The notes: generated from the letters alone by a model not told the origin. A stretch of DNA of 64,000 bases from Mesorhizobium sp. WSM4311 (GCF_002295115.1 NZ_NSFV01000006.1:380386-444385), one strand, 5' to 3'; numbered from the stretch's first letter, positions 8,523 through 18,264 are shown. Made by a program: numbers and translations.

Positions 8523-9617
8523 GTGCCGGACAAACCGGATCGAAATGCGATTGAAGTAGTAAACGTCAGTAAAATTTTCGGATCGGGTGAGGGGCAGGTC
8601 GCTGCCCTCGACAAGGTGTCGGTATCCATTCGCGAGAACGAGTTCTTCACGCTGCTGGGACCATCCGGCTGCGGCAAGACCACCCTTTTGCGGCTGATCG
8701 CAGGCTTCGACTTTCCAACCGCCGGAGAAATCCTGCTCTACGGCCAGGACATCGCGCCGCTGCCGCCCTTCAAGCGGCCGGTCAACACCGTCTTCCAGTC
8801 CTACGCGCTGTTCCCGCACATGACGGTTGCCGACAATATCGGCTTCGGCCTGGAGATGCTCGGCAAGCCCAAGGGCGAGATCAAGGCGCGCGTCGCCGAA
8901 ATGCTCAAACTGGTCAAGATGGAGGCGCTTGCCGGTCGCCGCACGGCCCAGATTTCCGGTGGCCAGCAGCAGCGCGTGGCGCTGGCCAGGGCGCTGGCGC
9001 CCCAGCCGAAAGTGCTGTTGCTCGACGAACCGCTCTCGGCACTCGACTACAAGCTGCGCAAGGAGATGCAGATCGAGTTGAAGCGGCTGCAGCACGAGAC
9101 CGGCATCACCTTCATCTTCGTCACCCACGACCAGGAAGAAGCGTTGACCATGTCGGACCGCATCGCGGTGATGTCGTCGGGCAAGATCCTCCAGGTCGGC
9201 TCGCCCTGGGATATCTACGACAAGCCGGCGGAACGCTTCGTCGCCGACTTCATCGGCGAGACCAACTTCCTCACCGCCGCCATATCGGGCACCGGCAACG
9301 GCAAGGCCCGCGCGACGCTCAAATCCGGCACGACCATCGAGGCGACCGTCGCCGAAGGGTTCCAGCCGAAGGACAATGCCACCGTGGTGGTGCGGCCCGA
9401 GCATGCCAAGCTGACCAAGGACAAGGGAGACCTGTCGGGCACGGTCGAAAACATCGTCTATTTCGGCACCGACACGCATATCCACGTCCAGCTCGACGGC
9501 GGCGAGGCCTTCACCGTGCGCCAGCAGAACACGCGCAGCGCAGGCTGCGGTTTCGAGCGCGGCGACAAGGTCGGCATCCTGATCGGCAACGACGCCGCGC
9601 AAGTGCTGAGGGACTGA
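8523..9617 (+). CDS. potA: Spermidine/putrescine ABC transporter, ATP-binding protein
   Basis: The 364-residue ABC ATPase has Walker A (GPSGCGKTTLL, about residue 46), Q-loop (VFQSYALFPHMT), signature (ISGGQQQR), Walker B (VLLLDEPLSALD) and a C-terminal TOBE-type domain, all as in PotA. It begins with GTG at 8523, following GAGGCGTAATC; an in-frame stop just upstream rules out an earlier start. Its stop overlaps the potB start by one base. It powers uptake of polyamines or a related cation through PotBC. Confidence 0.9.
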   Translation: MPDKPDRNAIEVVNVSKIFGSGEGQVAALDKVSVSIRENEFFTLLGPSGCGKTTLLRLIAGFDFPTAGEILLYGQDIAPLPPFKRPVNTVFQSYALFPHMTVADNIGFGLEMLGKPKGEIKARVAEMLKLVKMEALAGRRTAQISGGQQQRVALARALAPQPKVLLLDEPLSALDYKLRKEMQIELKRLQHETGITFIFVTHDQEEALTMSDRIAVMSSGKILQVGSPWDIYDKPAERFVADFIGETNFLTAAISGTGNGKARATLKSGTTIEATVAEGFQPKDNATVVVRPEHAKLTKDKGDLSGTVENIVYFGTDTHIHVQLDGGEAFTVRQQNTRSAGCGFERGDKVGILIGNDAAQVLRD

Positions 9618-10537
9618 TGGCCGCCGCGGAAGAAGTCGCCAAGGCAGCGGAACGGCGTGATGTCCGTGACCGCTGGCTTTTGTCAGCGCCGGCGCTGCTG
9701 GTCATCCTGCTCGCCGCGACCGGCCCGCTGCTGATCGTGCTCGTCTACTCGTTCCTGACGCCCGGCGCCTATGGCGACGTGAAATGGCAGTTTTCGCCCG
9801 ACGCCTGGATATCGGTGTTCATGGAACGTGACATTTTCGACGACACGCTTTCGCTCGCGGCGGCGCATGTCACCATCTTCTGGCGCTCGATCAAGCTTGC
9901 GGTGGTGACGACGCTGGCCACTTTGGCGCTCGGTTTCCCGACCGCCTATTTCATGGCGACGCGCAGCGAGAAGACCAGGGATCTCTGGCTGTTCCTGATC
10001 ACCATCCCGTTCTGGACCAACCTCCTGATCCGCACCTTCGCGGTGCTGCAGATCATCCGCAACGAAGGCATCATCAACACGATCCTGCTCAAGCTCGGCA
10101 TCATCTCGGCGCCGATCCAGATCCTCTATACCGACACCGCGATCCTGATCGGCATGGCCTATGTTTACCTGCCGCTGATGGTGCTGCCGATCTACGCCAG
10201 CATGGAGAAGCTCGATTTCCGCCTGGTCGAGGCCGGCTATGATCTCTACGCGACGCGCTTCAAGGTGCTGCGGAAGATCATTTTCCCGCTCGTCAAACCC
10301 GGCGTCATTGCCGGCTCGATCCTGGTCTTCATTCCGGCACTCGGCGCCTATGTGACGCCGGTCGTGCTGGGCGGCGGCAAGAACATGATGCTGTCCAACC
10401 TGATCGAATTGCAGTTCGGACAAGGCCGCAACTGGCCGCTTGGCTCGGCGCTGTCGATCACGGTGATGGTCATCGTCATGCTGGCGTTGCTTGCCTATGT
10501 GCGCAACGCCGGCAAGTCAGGGGTGCGTCATGGCTAG
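9617..10537 (+). CDS. potB: Spermidine/putrescine ABC transporter permease
   Basis: This 306-residue inner-membrane protein has about six hydrophobic segments and the binding-protein-dependent permease loop (EAGYDLYATRFKVLRKIIFP). It starts at the ATG that overlaps the potA stop (TGATG), and its own end overlaps the ribosome site and start region of potC. It forms the channel together with PotC. Confidence 0.9.
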   Translation: MAAAEEVAKAAERRDVRDRWLLSAPALLVILLAATGPLLIVLVYSFLTPGAYGDVKWQFSPDAWISVFMERDIFDDTLSLAAAHVTIFWRSIKLAVVTTLATLALGFPTAYFMATRSEKTRDLWLFLITIPFWTNLLIRTFAVLQIIRNEGIINTILLKLGIISAPIQILYTDTAILIGMAYVYLPLMVLPIYASMEKLDFRLVEAGYDLYATRFKVLRKIIFPLVKPGVIAGSILVFIPALGAYVTPVVLGGGKNMMLSNLIELQFGQGRNWPLGSALSITVMVIVMLALLAYVRNAGKSGVRHG

Positions 10538-11330
10538 CAACTTCTCCATCAAGCACCAGCCGGGCTTCACGACGATCGCGGCGACCTGTTTCGTCGTGCT
10601 CTATTTGCCGATCATCGTGCTGGTCCTCTACGCCTTCAACGCGGCGAGCTCGACATCCGAATGGGGTGGCTTTTCGCTGCGATGGTTCCAGTCGGCGTAC
10701 CAGAACACGCAGGTCATCGACGCAACGCTGCGCTCGTTCCAGATCGGTGCCATCGCGGCGGTGCTGTCGACCATCTTCGCCACGATGGCGGCACTCGCCA
10801 CCACGCGCACCGCCCCCTATCCCGGACTCACCTTCAAATATGCGGCAATCAACCAGCCGCTGATGGTGCCCGAGATCGTCACCGGCGTGGCGCTGCTGAT
10901 CTTCTTCTCGCGCATCAAGATCTTCACCGGCTATTCCGGCCTCGGCTACCTGATCGCCGCGCATACGGCATTCTGCATTCCGTTCGCCTATCTGCCGATC
11001 CGGGCGCGGCTGGAGAATATGGATCTGACCCTCGAGCGCGCCGCGGCCGATCTCTACGCGACCCCGTGGAAGACCTTCCGCCGCATCACGCTGCCGCTTT
11101 TGTGGCCCGGTATCCTGGCCGGCCTGATGCTGGCCTTCGTCATCTCACTCGATGACGTCGTCATCACCGAGTTTGTCAAATCGGGAGGCCAGGACACGCT
11201 GCCCACTTACATGCTCGGCCAGATCCGCCGTGGCGTCACACCCGAGATCAACGCGATATCGACCGCTTTCCTGCTGCTTTCGGTCGCGATCGTCACGTTG
11301 TTTTTCTTCGTCAGCAGGAAACGAGACTGA
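10530..11330 (+). CDS. potC: Spermidine/putrescine ABC transporter permease
   Basis: The 266-residue second permease subunit has the EAA-type loop ERAAADLYATPWKTFRRITL and about six membrane helices. I use the ATG at 10530, just inside the end of potB and preceded by AGGGG; the frame is open to 10491, but that part overlaps potB and lacks a ribosome site. Order and overlaps match a single polyamine transporter operon. Confidence 0.9.
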   Translation: MASNFSIKHQPGFTTIAATCFVVLYLPIIVLVLYAFNAASSTSEWGGFSLRWFQSAYQNTQVIDATLRSFQIGAIAAVLSTIFATMAALATTRTAPYPGLTFKYAAINQPLMVPEIVTGVALLIFFSRIKIFTGYSGLGYLIAAHTAFCIPFAYLPIRARLENMDLTLERAAADLYATPWKTFRRITLPLLWPGILAGLMLAFVISLDDVVITEFVKSGGQDTLPTYMLGQIRRGVTPEINAISTAFLLLSVAIVTLFFFVSRKRD

Positions 11331-11353
11331 ACCTGAAAATGGGAGTTAGAACG

Positions 11354-12388
11354 ATGAACTGGAAGACAACGGCGACCGCCATGGGGTTGGCGCTGCTCGC
11401 TTCGACGGGCCTGGCCCGCGCCGAGGGCGTGCTCAACATCTACAATTGGGGCAATTACACCAGCCCCGACGTGATCAAGAAGTTCGAAGACAAATACAAG
11501 ATCAAGGTGACCATCACCGACTACGATTCCAACGACACCGCGCTCGCCAAGGTCCGGCAGGGCGGCACCGGTTTCGACATCGCCGTGCCGTCGCAGACCT
11601 ACGTGCCGATCTGGATCAAGGAAGGGCTCCTGCTCGAGACCGATCCGGGCAAGATGGAGAATTTCAAGAACGTCGCCCCGGAATGGGCCAATCCCGAATT
11701 CGATCCGGGCCGCAAATATTCCGTGCCGTGGGCCTGGGGCACGATTGGGGTCGTCGTCAACACCGATGCCTACAAGGGTCCGGCCGATACGTGGGGCATC
11801 GTCTTCAACACGCCCGACGAGCTGAAGGGTAAGGTCAACGTCGTTCCCGAGATGGGCGACGTCATCTTCGCGGCGATCAAATATGTCGGCGGCCAGCAAT
11901 GCACCGACGACAAGGCGGTGCTGAAGAAGGTGCGCGACCTGCTGGTAGCGGCCAAGCCGAACTGGATCGCGATGGAGTACAACACCATCGAGAAGATGGG
12001 TGCCGGCGACTTCAAGGCAACCAGCGACTGGAACGGCTCGGCGCTGCGCCAGCGTCTGGCCAATGCGGCCATCCATTACAACTATCCGAAGGAAGGCTTT
12101 GGCCTGTGGAGCGACAATGTCGTCGTCCTGAAGGAAGCCAAGAACGTCGAGAACGCCAAGCTGTTCCAGAACTTCATCATGGATCCGGAAAACGCGGCCG
12201 GCCTCTCGGCCTTCCACCGTTACGCCAACGCCATCACCGGCTCGGACAAATACATGCCGGCCGACATGAAGGACGCGCCGGAAGTCGTCATTCCGGCCGA
12301 CGCCAAGCCGAAAGGCGAATTCCAGAAGATGTGCGCGCCGGAAACGCAGGAACTCTACACCAAGATCTGGACCGAACTGCAGAAGTAA
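11354..12388 (+). CDS. potD: Periplasmic polyamine-binding protein (PotD/PotF-like)
   Basis: The 344-residue substrate-binding protein has a Sec signal peptide (about residues 1-24, ending LARA-EG) and the family start LNIYNWGNYTSPDVIKKFE, with LAKVRQGGTGFDIAVPS further on. It delivers polyamine to PotABC. I use the ATG at 11354, preceded by GGGAG, rather than an ATG 15 bases earlier. It is the last gene of the operon and is followed by a strong terminator. Its exact ligand (putrescine, spermidine or an acetylated or other amine) cannot be decided from sequence. Confidence 0.9.
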   Translation: MNWKTTATAMGLALLASTGLARAEGVLNIYNWGNYTSPDVIKKFEDKYKIKVTITDYDSNDTALAKVRQGGTGFDIAVPSQTYVPIWIKEGLLLETDPGKMENFKNVAPEWANPEFDPGRKYSVPWAWGTIGVVVNTDAYKGPADTWGIVFNTPDELKGKVNVVPEMGDVIFAAIKYVGGQQCTDDKAVLKKVRDLLVAAKPNWIAMEYNTIEKMGAGDFKATSDWNGSALRQRLANAAIHYNYPKEGFGLWSDNVVVLKEAKNVENAKLFQNFIMDPENAAGLSAFHRYANAITGSDKYMPADMKDAPEVVIPADAKPKGEFQKMCAPETQELYTKIWTELQK

Positions 12389-12401
12389 TCGCTGCATGCC
12401 A

Positions 12402-12436
12402 GACCCGGCGGCACACACCGCCGGGTCTTTTCTTTT
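12402..12436 (+). terminator. Rho-independent terminator after the pot operon
   Basis: A perfect 10-bp stem (GACCCGGCGG with CCGCCGGGTC), loop CACACA, then TTTTCTTTT, 13 bases after the potD stop. It separates the transporter operon from the hydrolase genes. Confidence 0.92.
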
Positions 12437-12451
12437 CCGGGAATGCCTTTC

Positions 12452-13648
12452 ATGGACTCCTATCGCAACAGCGATCCGCGGCCGCCGATCATGCGGGGCT
12501 CGCCGCCCGCCATGGTGCCGCCGAAGCTCGACTGGGACCGGCCGCCATGGAACCGCTGGGCGTTCCAGCACATCCGGGAAATCCTGCCGACCGCCGAAGT
12601 CTGGCGCGGCAACGGCCACCGCCATCGTCTCGAACGCGCCGAGGTCGATCTCGACGGACTTGCGGTCGAGGACAGCCAGGGCAGGCCCTCGACGCTCGCC
12701 GGGTTGCTCGACGAGACCTATACGGACGGCTTCCTGGTGCTCAAGCACGGCAGGCTCGCCTATGAGCGTTATTTTAACGGCATGGACGTGCGCACGCTGC
12801 ATCTGTCGCAGTCGATGGCCAAGTCCATCACCGGCTCGGTGTTCGGCATATTGGCCGGGCGCGGCCTGATCGATCCGGCCAGGCCGGTCACGGATTACCT
12901 GCCTGAACTCAGCGCGACCGGCTGGGCCGGCGCCAGCGTTCAGCATGTGCTCGACATGACGACGGGCGTGCGTTTTTCCGAAGAGTATACCGACCGCTAT
13001 TCCGATATCGGCCAGGTCGATGTCGCCACCGGCTGGAAGCCGGTGCCGCCGGGCAGCGATCCGGACTTCCGCTGGCCCTCGCATATGTTCGAGCTGATCC
13101 TGGGCTTGAAGGACACGGTCCGGCCGCACGGTCCGGCGTTCGAATACCGCTCGATCGAGACCGACGTGCTTGCCTTCATCATGGAGCGGGTGACGGGCAA
13201 GCGGCTGCCGCAGCTGGTGTCGGAGGAACTCTGGCAAAAGCTCGGCGCCGACGAAAGCGCCTGCTTCACCGTCGACGGCGCCGGCTATGCGCTGGCCGAC
13301 GGCGGCTTCAACGCGACACTGCGCGACTATGGCCGCTTCGGCCAGATGATCCTCGACAATGGCGGCGGCATCGTGCCGGCCGCCTGGATCGAGGCGACAC
13401 GCAATGGCAGGCATGGCCCTGATTTCTCCCCCAGTCTGCCGCAGGGCAGCTACCGCAACCAGTTCTGGATCGAGAACCCCAGTTCGCGCGCGCTGATGTG
13501 CCGGGGCGTGTTCGGGCAGATGATCCATATCGACTGGAATACAGGAACGGTCGTGGTGAAGCTTTCGACCTGGCCGGATTTCAGCAATCTCGCCTACTCC
13601 ACAGCGACGCTGAAGGCCGTGCACACCATCGCCGCCGCACTGCTCTAG
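12452..13648 (+). CDS. Serine hydrolase, beta-lactamase/penicillin-binding fold (paralogue 1)
   Basis: The protein of about 398 residues has the class C beta-lactamase-like fold. The nucleophile is Ser121 in SMAKS (SxxK), and the second motif sits in EYRSIETD, where Tyr is kept but the usual Asn of YxN is not obvious. No signal peptide is seen, so it is probably cytoplasmic and more likely an esterase, amidase or peptidase than a resistance enzyme. The ATG at 12452 has CGGGA at suitable spacing; another ATG lies at 12443. It is followed 33 bp later by a homologous hydrolase. Confidence 0.8.
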   Translation: MDSYRNSDPRPPIMRGSPPAMVPPKLDWDRPPWNRWAFQHIREILPTAEVWRGNGHRHRLERAEVDLDGLAVEDSQGRPSTLAGLLDETYTDGFLVLKHGRLAYERYFNGMDVRTLHLSQSMAKSITGSVFGILAGRGLIDPARPVTDYLPELSATGWAGASVQHVLDMTTGVRFSEEYTDRYSDIGQVDVATGWKPVPPGSDPDFRWPSHMFELILGLKDTVRPHGPAFEYRSIETDVLAFIMERVTGKRLPQLVSEELWQKLGADESACFTVDGAGYALADGGFNATLRDYGRFGQMILDNGGGIVPAAWIEATRNGRHGPDFSPSLPQGSYRNQFWIENPSSRALMCRGVFGQMIHIDWNTGTVVVKLSTWPDFSNLAYSTATLKAVHTIAAALL

Positions 13649-13681
13649 GCTCCCACAAGAAACGACCTGGAAGGAAACGCC

Positions 13682-14863
13682 ATGACCGGCAAGACCGCGT
13701 TCGAGATTCGCCACGGCTTCCGCCGCAACGAGGTGCTGCTTTCCAACTGGCGCGAAAGCCCGTTCAACCGATGGTCGTTCCAGAACCTTGGCGAACTGGT
13801 GCCCACGGCGCGCGTGGCCGCGGCATCGGCTGGTGCCGAGGCACCCGCCAAGGATTTCGGTGGTTTGCTCGGCGAAAAGGTGTCGGTGGCCAGCGCGCCG
13901 GAGACGGTCGCCGAATTCCTCATACGCTCCAGCACCGATGCGCTGACGGTGATGAAAGGGGGCAAGGTGATCGGCGACTGGTTCGCGCCGCACATGGAAT
14001 TCGGCGCCCGCCACATTGTCTTCTCGATCAGCAAGTCGGTGACCGCGATCATAGCCGGCATATTGGAAGGCGAGGGGGTGTTCGATCCGGAAGCGCCGGT
14101 CACCACCTACATTCCGGAAGCCGCCGGCTCGGCCTATGGCGATGCGAGCACGCGGCATGTGCTCGACATGAGCGTCAGCCTCGATTTCGAAGAGGCCTAT
14201 CTCGATCCGGAGAGTGCCTTTGCCCGCTATCGCCGCGCCACGCTGTGGAATCCGGGTGGCGGCACGGAAAGCCTGCGCGAATTCATCCTGACCCTGCAGC
14301 GGCTTGCCGAGCCGCATGGCCAGGTTTTTCGCTACCGTTCACCCAATTCCGACCTGCTCGGCCTGCTGCTGGAGCGCGCGTCCGGCCAGCGCTTCAGCGA
14401 CCTGATGCGCGAAAAATTGTGGCTCCCGCTTGGCGCCGTCAGCGAAGCCTCGATCGGCGTCGACATGGAAGGCACGGCCCGCACCGCCGGCGGCATTTCG
14501 GTGACGCCGCGCGACCTGGCGCGCATTGGCGAGATGATGCGGCAAGGCGGCACCGCCAATGGCCGCCGCATCGCGCCGGAGGCCTGGGTGCGTGACACCG
14601 TCAGCACCGGCGGTAGTGCAGAAGCCTGGCAGCGTGGCACCATGCTGCCGCTGTTCCCGCAAGGCCGCTACCGCAACAAATGGTACCAGTCAGGCAAGCC
14701 AAACGGCGCCTATTGCGGCATCGGCATTCATGGCCAATGGCTCTATGTCGACCCGAAGGCGGAAGTGGTCATCGCCAAGATGTCGTCGCAGCCGGAGCCG
14801 GTCGACGATCCGCTTGACCTCGAAATCGTCGCCTTCTTCGAGGCGCTGACCCAACTGGTCTGA
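13682..14863 (+). CDS. Serine hydrolase, beta-lactamase/penicillin-binding fold (paralogue 2)
   Basis: This 393-residue protein is homologous to its upstream neighbour. Shared stretches include NRWSFQNLGELVPTA here against NRWAFQHIREILPTA there, and HVLDMSVSLDFEEAYLD against HVLDMTTGVRFSEEYTD. The nucleophile is Ser115 in SISKS, and the second motif is YRSPNSD (about 217-223), which keeps the Asn lacking in the paralogue. AAGGA precedes the ATG. No signal peptide. The substrate is unknown; proximity to the amine transporter suggests an amide or ester of an imported compound, by inference. Confidence 0.82.
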   Translation: MTGKTAFEIRHGFRRNEVLLSNWRESPFNRWSFQNLGELVPTARVAAASAGAEAPAKDFGGLLGEKVSVASAPETVAEFLIRSSTDALTVMKGGKVIGDWFAPHMEFGARHIVFSISKSVTAIIAGILEGEGVFDPEAPVTTYIPEAAGSAYGDASTRHVLDMSVSLDFEEAYLDPESAFARYRRATLWNPGGGTESLREFILTLQRLAEPHGQVFRYRSPNSDLLGLLLERASGQRFSDLMREKLWLPLGAVSEASIGVDMEGTARTAGGISVTPRDLARIGEMMRQGGTANGRRIAPEAWVRDTVSTGGSAEAWQRGTMLPLFPQGRYRNKWYQSGKPNGAYCGIGIHGQWLYVDPKAEVVIAKMSSQPEPVDDPLDLEIVAFFEALTQLV

Positions 14864-14991
14864 CCGTCCGTCGCGGCCTCGTTGCCGCGTGGTTTCCTGT
14901 GGACCGCCCGCGACCGTTGAAAACGTCGCGGTTGGCGAGGCAGGTGTCTGCGCCTATGGTCGCCGCTCTTTTCGATGAGAGCAGGAACGAC

Positions 14992-17316
14992 ATGGCATCC
15001 GACATCAAGCGCATCGCAGCCATCATCGCGGCCGAGATCAAGGCGCGGCCCGAACAGGCGGCGGCGGCCATCGAATTGCTCGACGAGGGTGCGACCGTGC
15101 CGTTCGTGGCACGGTATCGCAAGGAGGTGACCGGCGGGCTGGACGACACGCAGCTGCGCGACCTTGCCGAGCGGCTCGCCTATCTGCGCGAGCTCGACGC
15201 CCGCCGCGACACCATCCTCGGTTCGATCCGCGAGCAGGGCAAGCTGACCGAGGAGCTGGAAACCAAGATCGCGGCGGCGGCCACAAAGGCAGAACTCGAA
15301 GACATCTATCTGCCCTACAAGCCGAAGCGCCGGACCAAGGCCGAGATCGCCCGCGAGCGTGGGCTGGGACCGCTGGCCGAGGCCATCCTTGCCAACCGTT
15401 CGCTCGTGCCCGCCGAACTGGCGCTCGCCTATGTCAACGAGGAAGTGGCCGACGCCAAGGCAGCCCTTGAAGGCGCGCGCGACATCCTGTCGGAACAGTT
15501 CGCCGAGAATGCCGACCTGGTCGGCAAACTGCGCACCTACATGAAGGACCGTGCCTTCATGCGCGCCCGGGTGGTCGACGGCAAGCAGGAGGCCGGCGCC
15601 AAGTTCTCCGACTATTTCGACCATGTCGAGCGCTGGGCAACCGTGCCGAGCCATCGCGCGCTGGCCATGCTGCGCGGCCGCAACGAAGAGGTGCTGTCGC
15701 TCGACATCGAGGTCGATGCCGACGATGCGTCGCCGGTGAAACCGGTCGAACGGATGATCGCCAACGCCTATGCGATCGGCGCCAGCCTGCCCGGCGACCG
15801 CTGGCTGATGGAGGTCGCCGGCTGGACCTGGCGCATCAAGCTTTCGCTGCACCTGACGCTCGATCTGATGCGCGATCTGCGCGAGCGGGCCGAGGAAGAG
15901 GCGATCCATGTCTTCGCCCGCAACCTGAAGGATCTGCTGCTGGCCGCGCCGGCCGGATCTCGGCCGACGATGGGGCTCGATCCCGGCATCCGCACCGGCG
16001 TCAAGGTGGCCGTGGTCGACGGCACCGGCAAGCTGGTGGCGACGACGACGGTCTATCCCTTTCCGCCCAAGAACGATGTGCGCGGGACGCAGGCCGAACT
16101 CGCCAAGCTCATCCGCCTGCACAAGGTCGAGCTGATTTCGATCGGCAACGGCACCGGCAGCCGCGAGACGGAAAAGCTGGTGGCGGACATGCTGTCCGAC
16201 ATGCCTTCAGACGGCGGGCCGAAGCCGCTCAAGGTGATCGTCAGCGAAGCGGGCGCTTCGGTCTATTCGGCGTCGGCGACGGCGGCGGCCGAATTTCCCG
16301 GCCTTGACGTGTCGTTGCGCGGCGCGGTGTCGATCGCGCGGCGCCTGCAGGATCCGCTGGCCGAACTGGTCAAGATCGAACCCAAGTCGATCGGCGTCGG
16401 CCAATACCAGCACGATGTCGACCAGTACCGGCTCGGCCGCTCGCTGGAGGCGGTGGTCGAGGACGCGGTCAACGCCGTCGGCGTCGATCTCAACACCGCC
16501 TCGGCGCCATTGCTGGCGCGGGTTTCGGGCCTCGGCGCATCGCTCGCCGACGCCATCGTCGCGCATCGCGATGCGACCGGCCCCTTCGCCAGCCGGAAAG
16601 ATCTCCTCAAGGTACCACGGCTTGGACCTCGCGCGTTCGAACAATCCGCCGGCTTCCTGCGCATCGCCAATGGCAGCGAGCCGCTCGACGCCTCGTCGGT
16701 GCATCCGGAAGCCTATGGCGTGGCCAAGAAGATCGTCGCCGCCTGCGGCCGCGACGTCCGCTCGCTGATGGGCGACAGTGCCGCGCTCAAGGCGCTCGAT
16801 CCACGCGTCTTCGTCGACGAGCGTTTCGGCCTGCCGACGGTGCGCGACATCCTGGCGGAGCTGGAAAAGCCCGGCCGCGACCCGCGCCCCGGCTTCAAGA
16901 CGGCGACCTTCGCCGACGGCGTCGATGACATCAAGGACCTCAAACCCGGCATGCTGCTGGAAGGCACCGTGACCAATGTCGCGGCCTTCGGCGCCTTCGT
17001 CGATATCGGTGTCCATCAGGACGGGCTGGTGCACGTCTCGCAACTGGCCGACCGCTTCATCAAGGACGCGCATGAAGTGGTCAAGGCCGGCGATGTGGTG
17101 AAGGTGCGCGTCGTCGACGTCGATATCAAGCGCAAGCGCATTGCGCTCTCCATGCGCAAGGATGGCGGCGAGGGTGGTGCGCCGCGTGGTGGCCCGCGCG
17201 ACAATGGCGGCGGCAGGCCGGCGCCGCGATCGCCGGCGCCGCAACGCCAGCCGGAACGGCCGGCCCAGCAAGGGGCCTTCGGTGCGGCACTGGCGGATGC
17301 GCTGAAGCGGAAGTAG
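14992..17316 (+). CDS. tex: Tex-family RNA-binding transcription accessory protein
   Basis: The 774-residue protein matches Tex end to end: an N-terminal helical region (GATVPFVARYRKEVTGGLDD), a YqgF/RNase H-like domain (about 325-450, TMGLDPGIRTGVKVAVVDG), helix-hairpin-helix segments (ASAPLLARVSGLGASLADAI) and a C-terminal S1 domain (about 651-725, LLEGTVTNVAAFGAFVDIGV) with a Gly/Arg/Pro-rich tail. Tex binds nucleic acid and affects transcription; its precise role is unsettled. I use the ATG at 14992, preceded by GAGAGCAGGA, rather than the open upstream frame. Its stop abuts the convergent LysR gene directly. Confidence 0.93.
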   Translation: MASDIKRIAAIIAAEIKARPEQAAAAIELLDEGATVPFVARYRKEVTGGLDDTQLRDLAERLAYLRELDARRDTILGSIREQGKLTEELETKIAAAATKAELEDIYLPYKPKRRTKAEIARERGLGPLAEAILANRSLVPAELALAYVNEEVADAKAALEGARDILSEQFAENADLVGKLRTYMKDRAFMRARVVDGKQEAGAKFSDYFDHVERWATVPSHRALAMLRGRNEEVLSLDIEVDADDASPVKPVERMIANAYAIGASLPGDRWLMEVAGWTWRIKLSLHLTLDLMRDLRERAEEEAIHVFARNLKDLLLAAPAGSRPTMGLDPGIRTGVKVAVVDGTGKLVATTTVYPFPPKNDVRGTQAELAKLIRLHKVELISIGNGTGSRETEKLVADMLSDMPSDGGPKPLKVIVSEAGASVYSASATAAAEFPGLDVSLRGAVSIARRLQDPLAELVKIEPKSIGVGQYQHDVDQYRLGRSLEAVVEDAVNAVGVDLNTASAPLLARVSGLGASLADAIVAHRDATGPFASRKDLLKVPRLGPRAFEQSAGFLRIANGSEPLDASSVHPEAYGVAKKIVAACGRDVRSLMGDSAALKALDPRVFVDERFGLPTVRDILAELEKPGRDPRPGFKTATFADGVDDIKDLKPGMLLEGTVTNVAAFGAFVDIGVHQDGLVHVSQLADRFIKDAHEVVKAGDVVKVRVVDVDIKRKRIALSMRKDGGEGGAPRGGPRDNGGGRPAPRSPAPQRQPERPAQQGAFGAALADALKRK

Positions 17317-18228
17317 CTACCAGGCCAGAACAGCCGGCTCCTTCTCAACCTGCTCCAGCAGCCAGTCGCGAAAGCTGGCGACGGGGGGATGGTCGCGCTT
17401 GTCGTGCGGGACGACGAGGTAATAGGCGCTGCGGCTTTGCATGGGCTGGCCGGGCGCCGGCACCAACTGGCCGCGCTGCAATTCGCCTGCGATAAGGAGC
17501 AGCGGCAACAGCGCGACGCCAAGTCCGGCCATGCACGCCTGGGCGGCCGTGCCGAACTGCTCGAACTGCATGCCGGGTCCGGCCGGCGCGCTCAGGCCCT
17601 GATGCTCGAACCATTCGGTCCAGGCGCCGGGGCGCGTCGCCATGTGCAGCAGCGGCAGGCGGCCGATATCGGCCGGCGTGGCGATGGCGCGACCGGCGAG
17701 GAATTCCGGCGACGCCACCGGCGCCACGGTTTCGCGCACCAGCAGCGTCGAATCGGCCTCCGGCCAATCCGGCAGGCCGTAATGGATGGCGGCGTCCAGC
17801 CTCTCCCTGGCGAAGTCGAAGCGGCCGACGCGGGTGACGAAGTTGATGGTGATGTCGGGATTGTTCGCGACGAAATCGGGGATCATCGGCATCAGCCAGC
17901 GCGTGCCGAAGGTCGGCAAAATGGCGAGGTTCAGGATGCCGCTATGCCGATTGCTCATCAGTCCAAGGGCTGCGTCGCGCAACTGGCCGAGGGCTGAACG
18001 CACCGCTTCGGCGTAGATTTCCCCTGCCGTCGACAGCCGGACATTGCGGCTGTCGCGCTCGAACAAGCGGCGCCCGAACTGGTCTTCGAGCAGCCTGATC
18101 TGCCGGCTGACCGCCCCCTGGGTCAGGTCCAGCTCCTGGGCAGCGGCGGTAAAAGACCCAAGCCGGGCCACTGCCTCGAAGGCGGCGAGGGCGCTGATGT
18201 TGGGCAGAAGGCGGCGCTGGACACTCAT
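17317..18228 (-). CDS. LysR-family regulator, GcvA-like, probable regulator of gcdH
   Basis: The 303-residue protein has an N-terminal LysR helix-turn-helix (FTAAAQELDLTQGAVSRQIR, about residues 26-45) and a substrate-binding-type effector domain. The sequence type is close to GcvA. The ATG is preceded by AGGA. It is divergent from the glutaryl-CoA dehydrogenase gene with 102 bp between starts, the standard arrangement for a LysR activator and its target, so control of gcdH by a glutarate-pathway metabolite is likely but inferred. Confidence 0.88.
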   Translation of the reverse strand: MSVQRRLLPNISALAAFEAVARLGSFTAAAQELDLTQGAVSRQIRLLEDQFGRRLFERDSRNVRLSTAGEIYAEAVRSALGQLRDAALGLMSNRHSGILNLAILPTFGTRWLMPMIPDFVANNPDITINFVTRVGRFDFARERLDAAIHYGLPDWPEADSTLLVRETVAPVASPEFLAGRAIATPADIGRLPLLHMATRPGAWTEWFEHQGLSAPAGPGMQFEQFGTAAQACMAGLGVALLPLLLIAGELQRGQLVPAPGQPMQSRSAYYLVVPHDKRDHPPVASFRDWLLEQVEKEPAVLAW

Positions 18229-18246
18229 GATCCATTCCTAACGCTC

Positions 18247-18264
18247 ATTGATCTGTGAGGCAAT
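18247..18264. promoter_or_regulatory. Candidate LysR-type box between the LysR gene and gcdH
   Basis: ATTG and CAAT arms are spaced by 10 bases in the divergent gap, compatible with a T-N11-A type LysR operator. It is placed 19 bp from the regulator start and about 70 bp from the gcdH start. Confidence 0.35.

Noticed and set aside
11207..14317. A very long minus-strand open frame of over 1000 codons
   Set aside because: It runs antisense to potD and both serine hydrolase genes. Its product is Arg/His/Gly-rich without domains, as expected of a shadow frame in GC-rich codon-biased DNA.
12443..14863. Two beta-lactamase resistance genes
   Set aside because: Both proteins lack signal peptides and sit in a catabolic context; the fold is shared by many esterases and peptidases.
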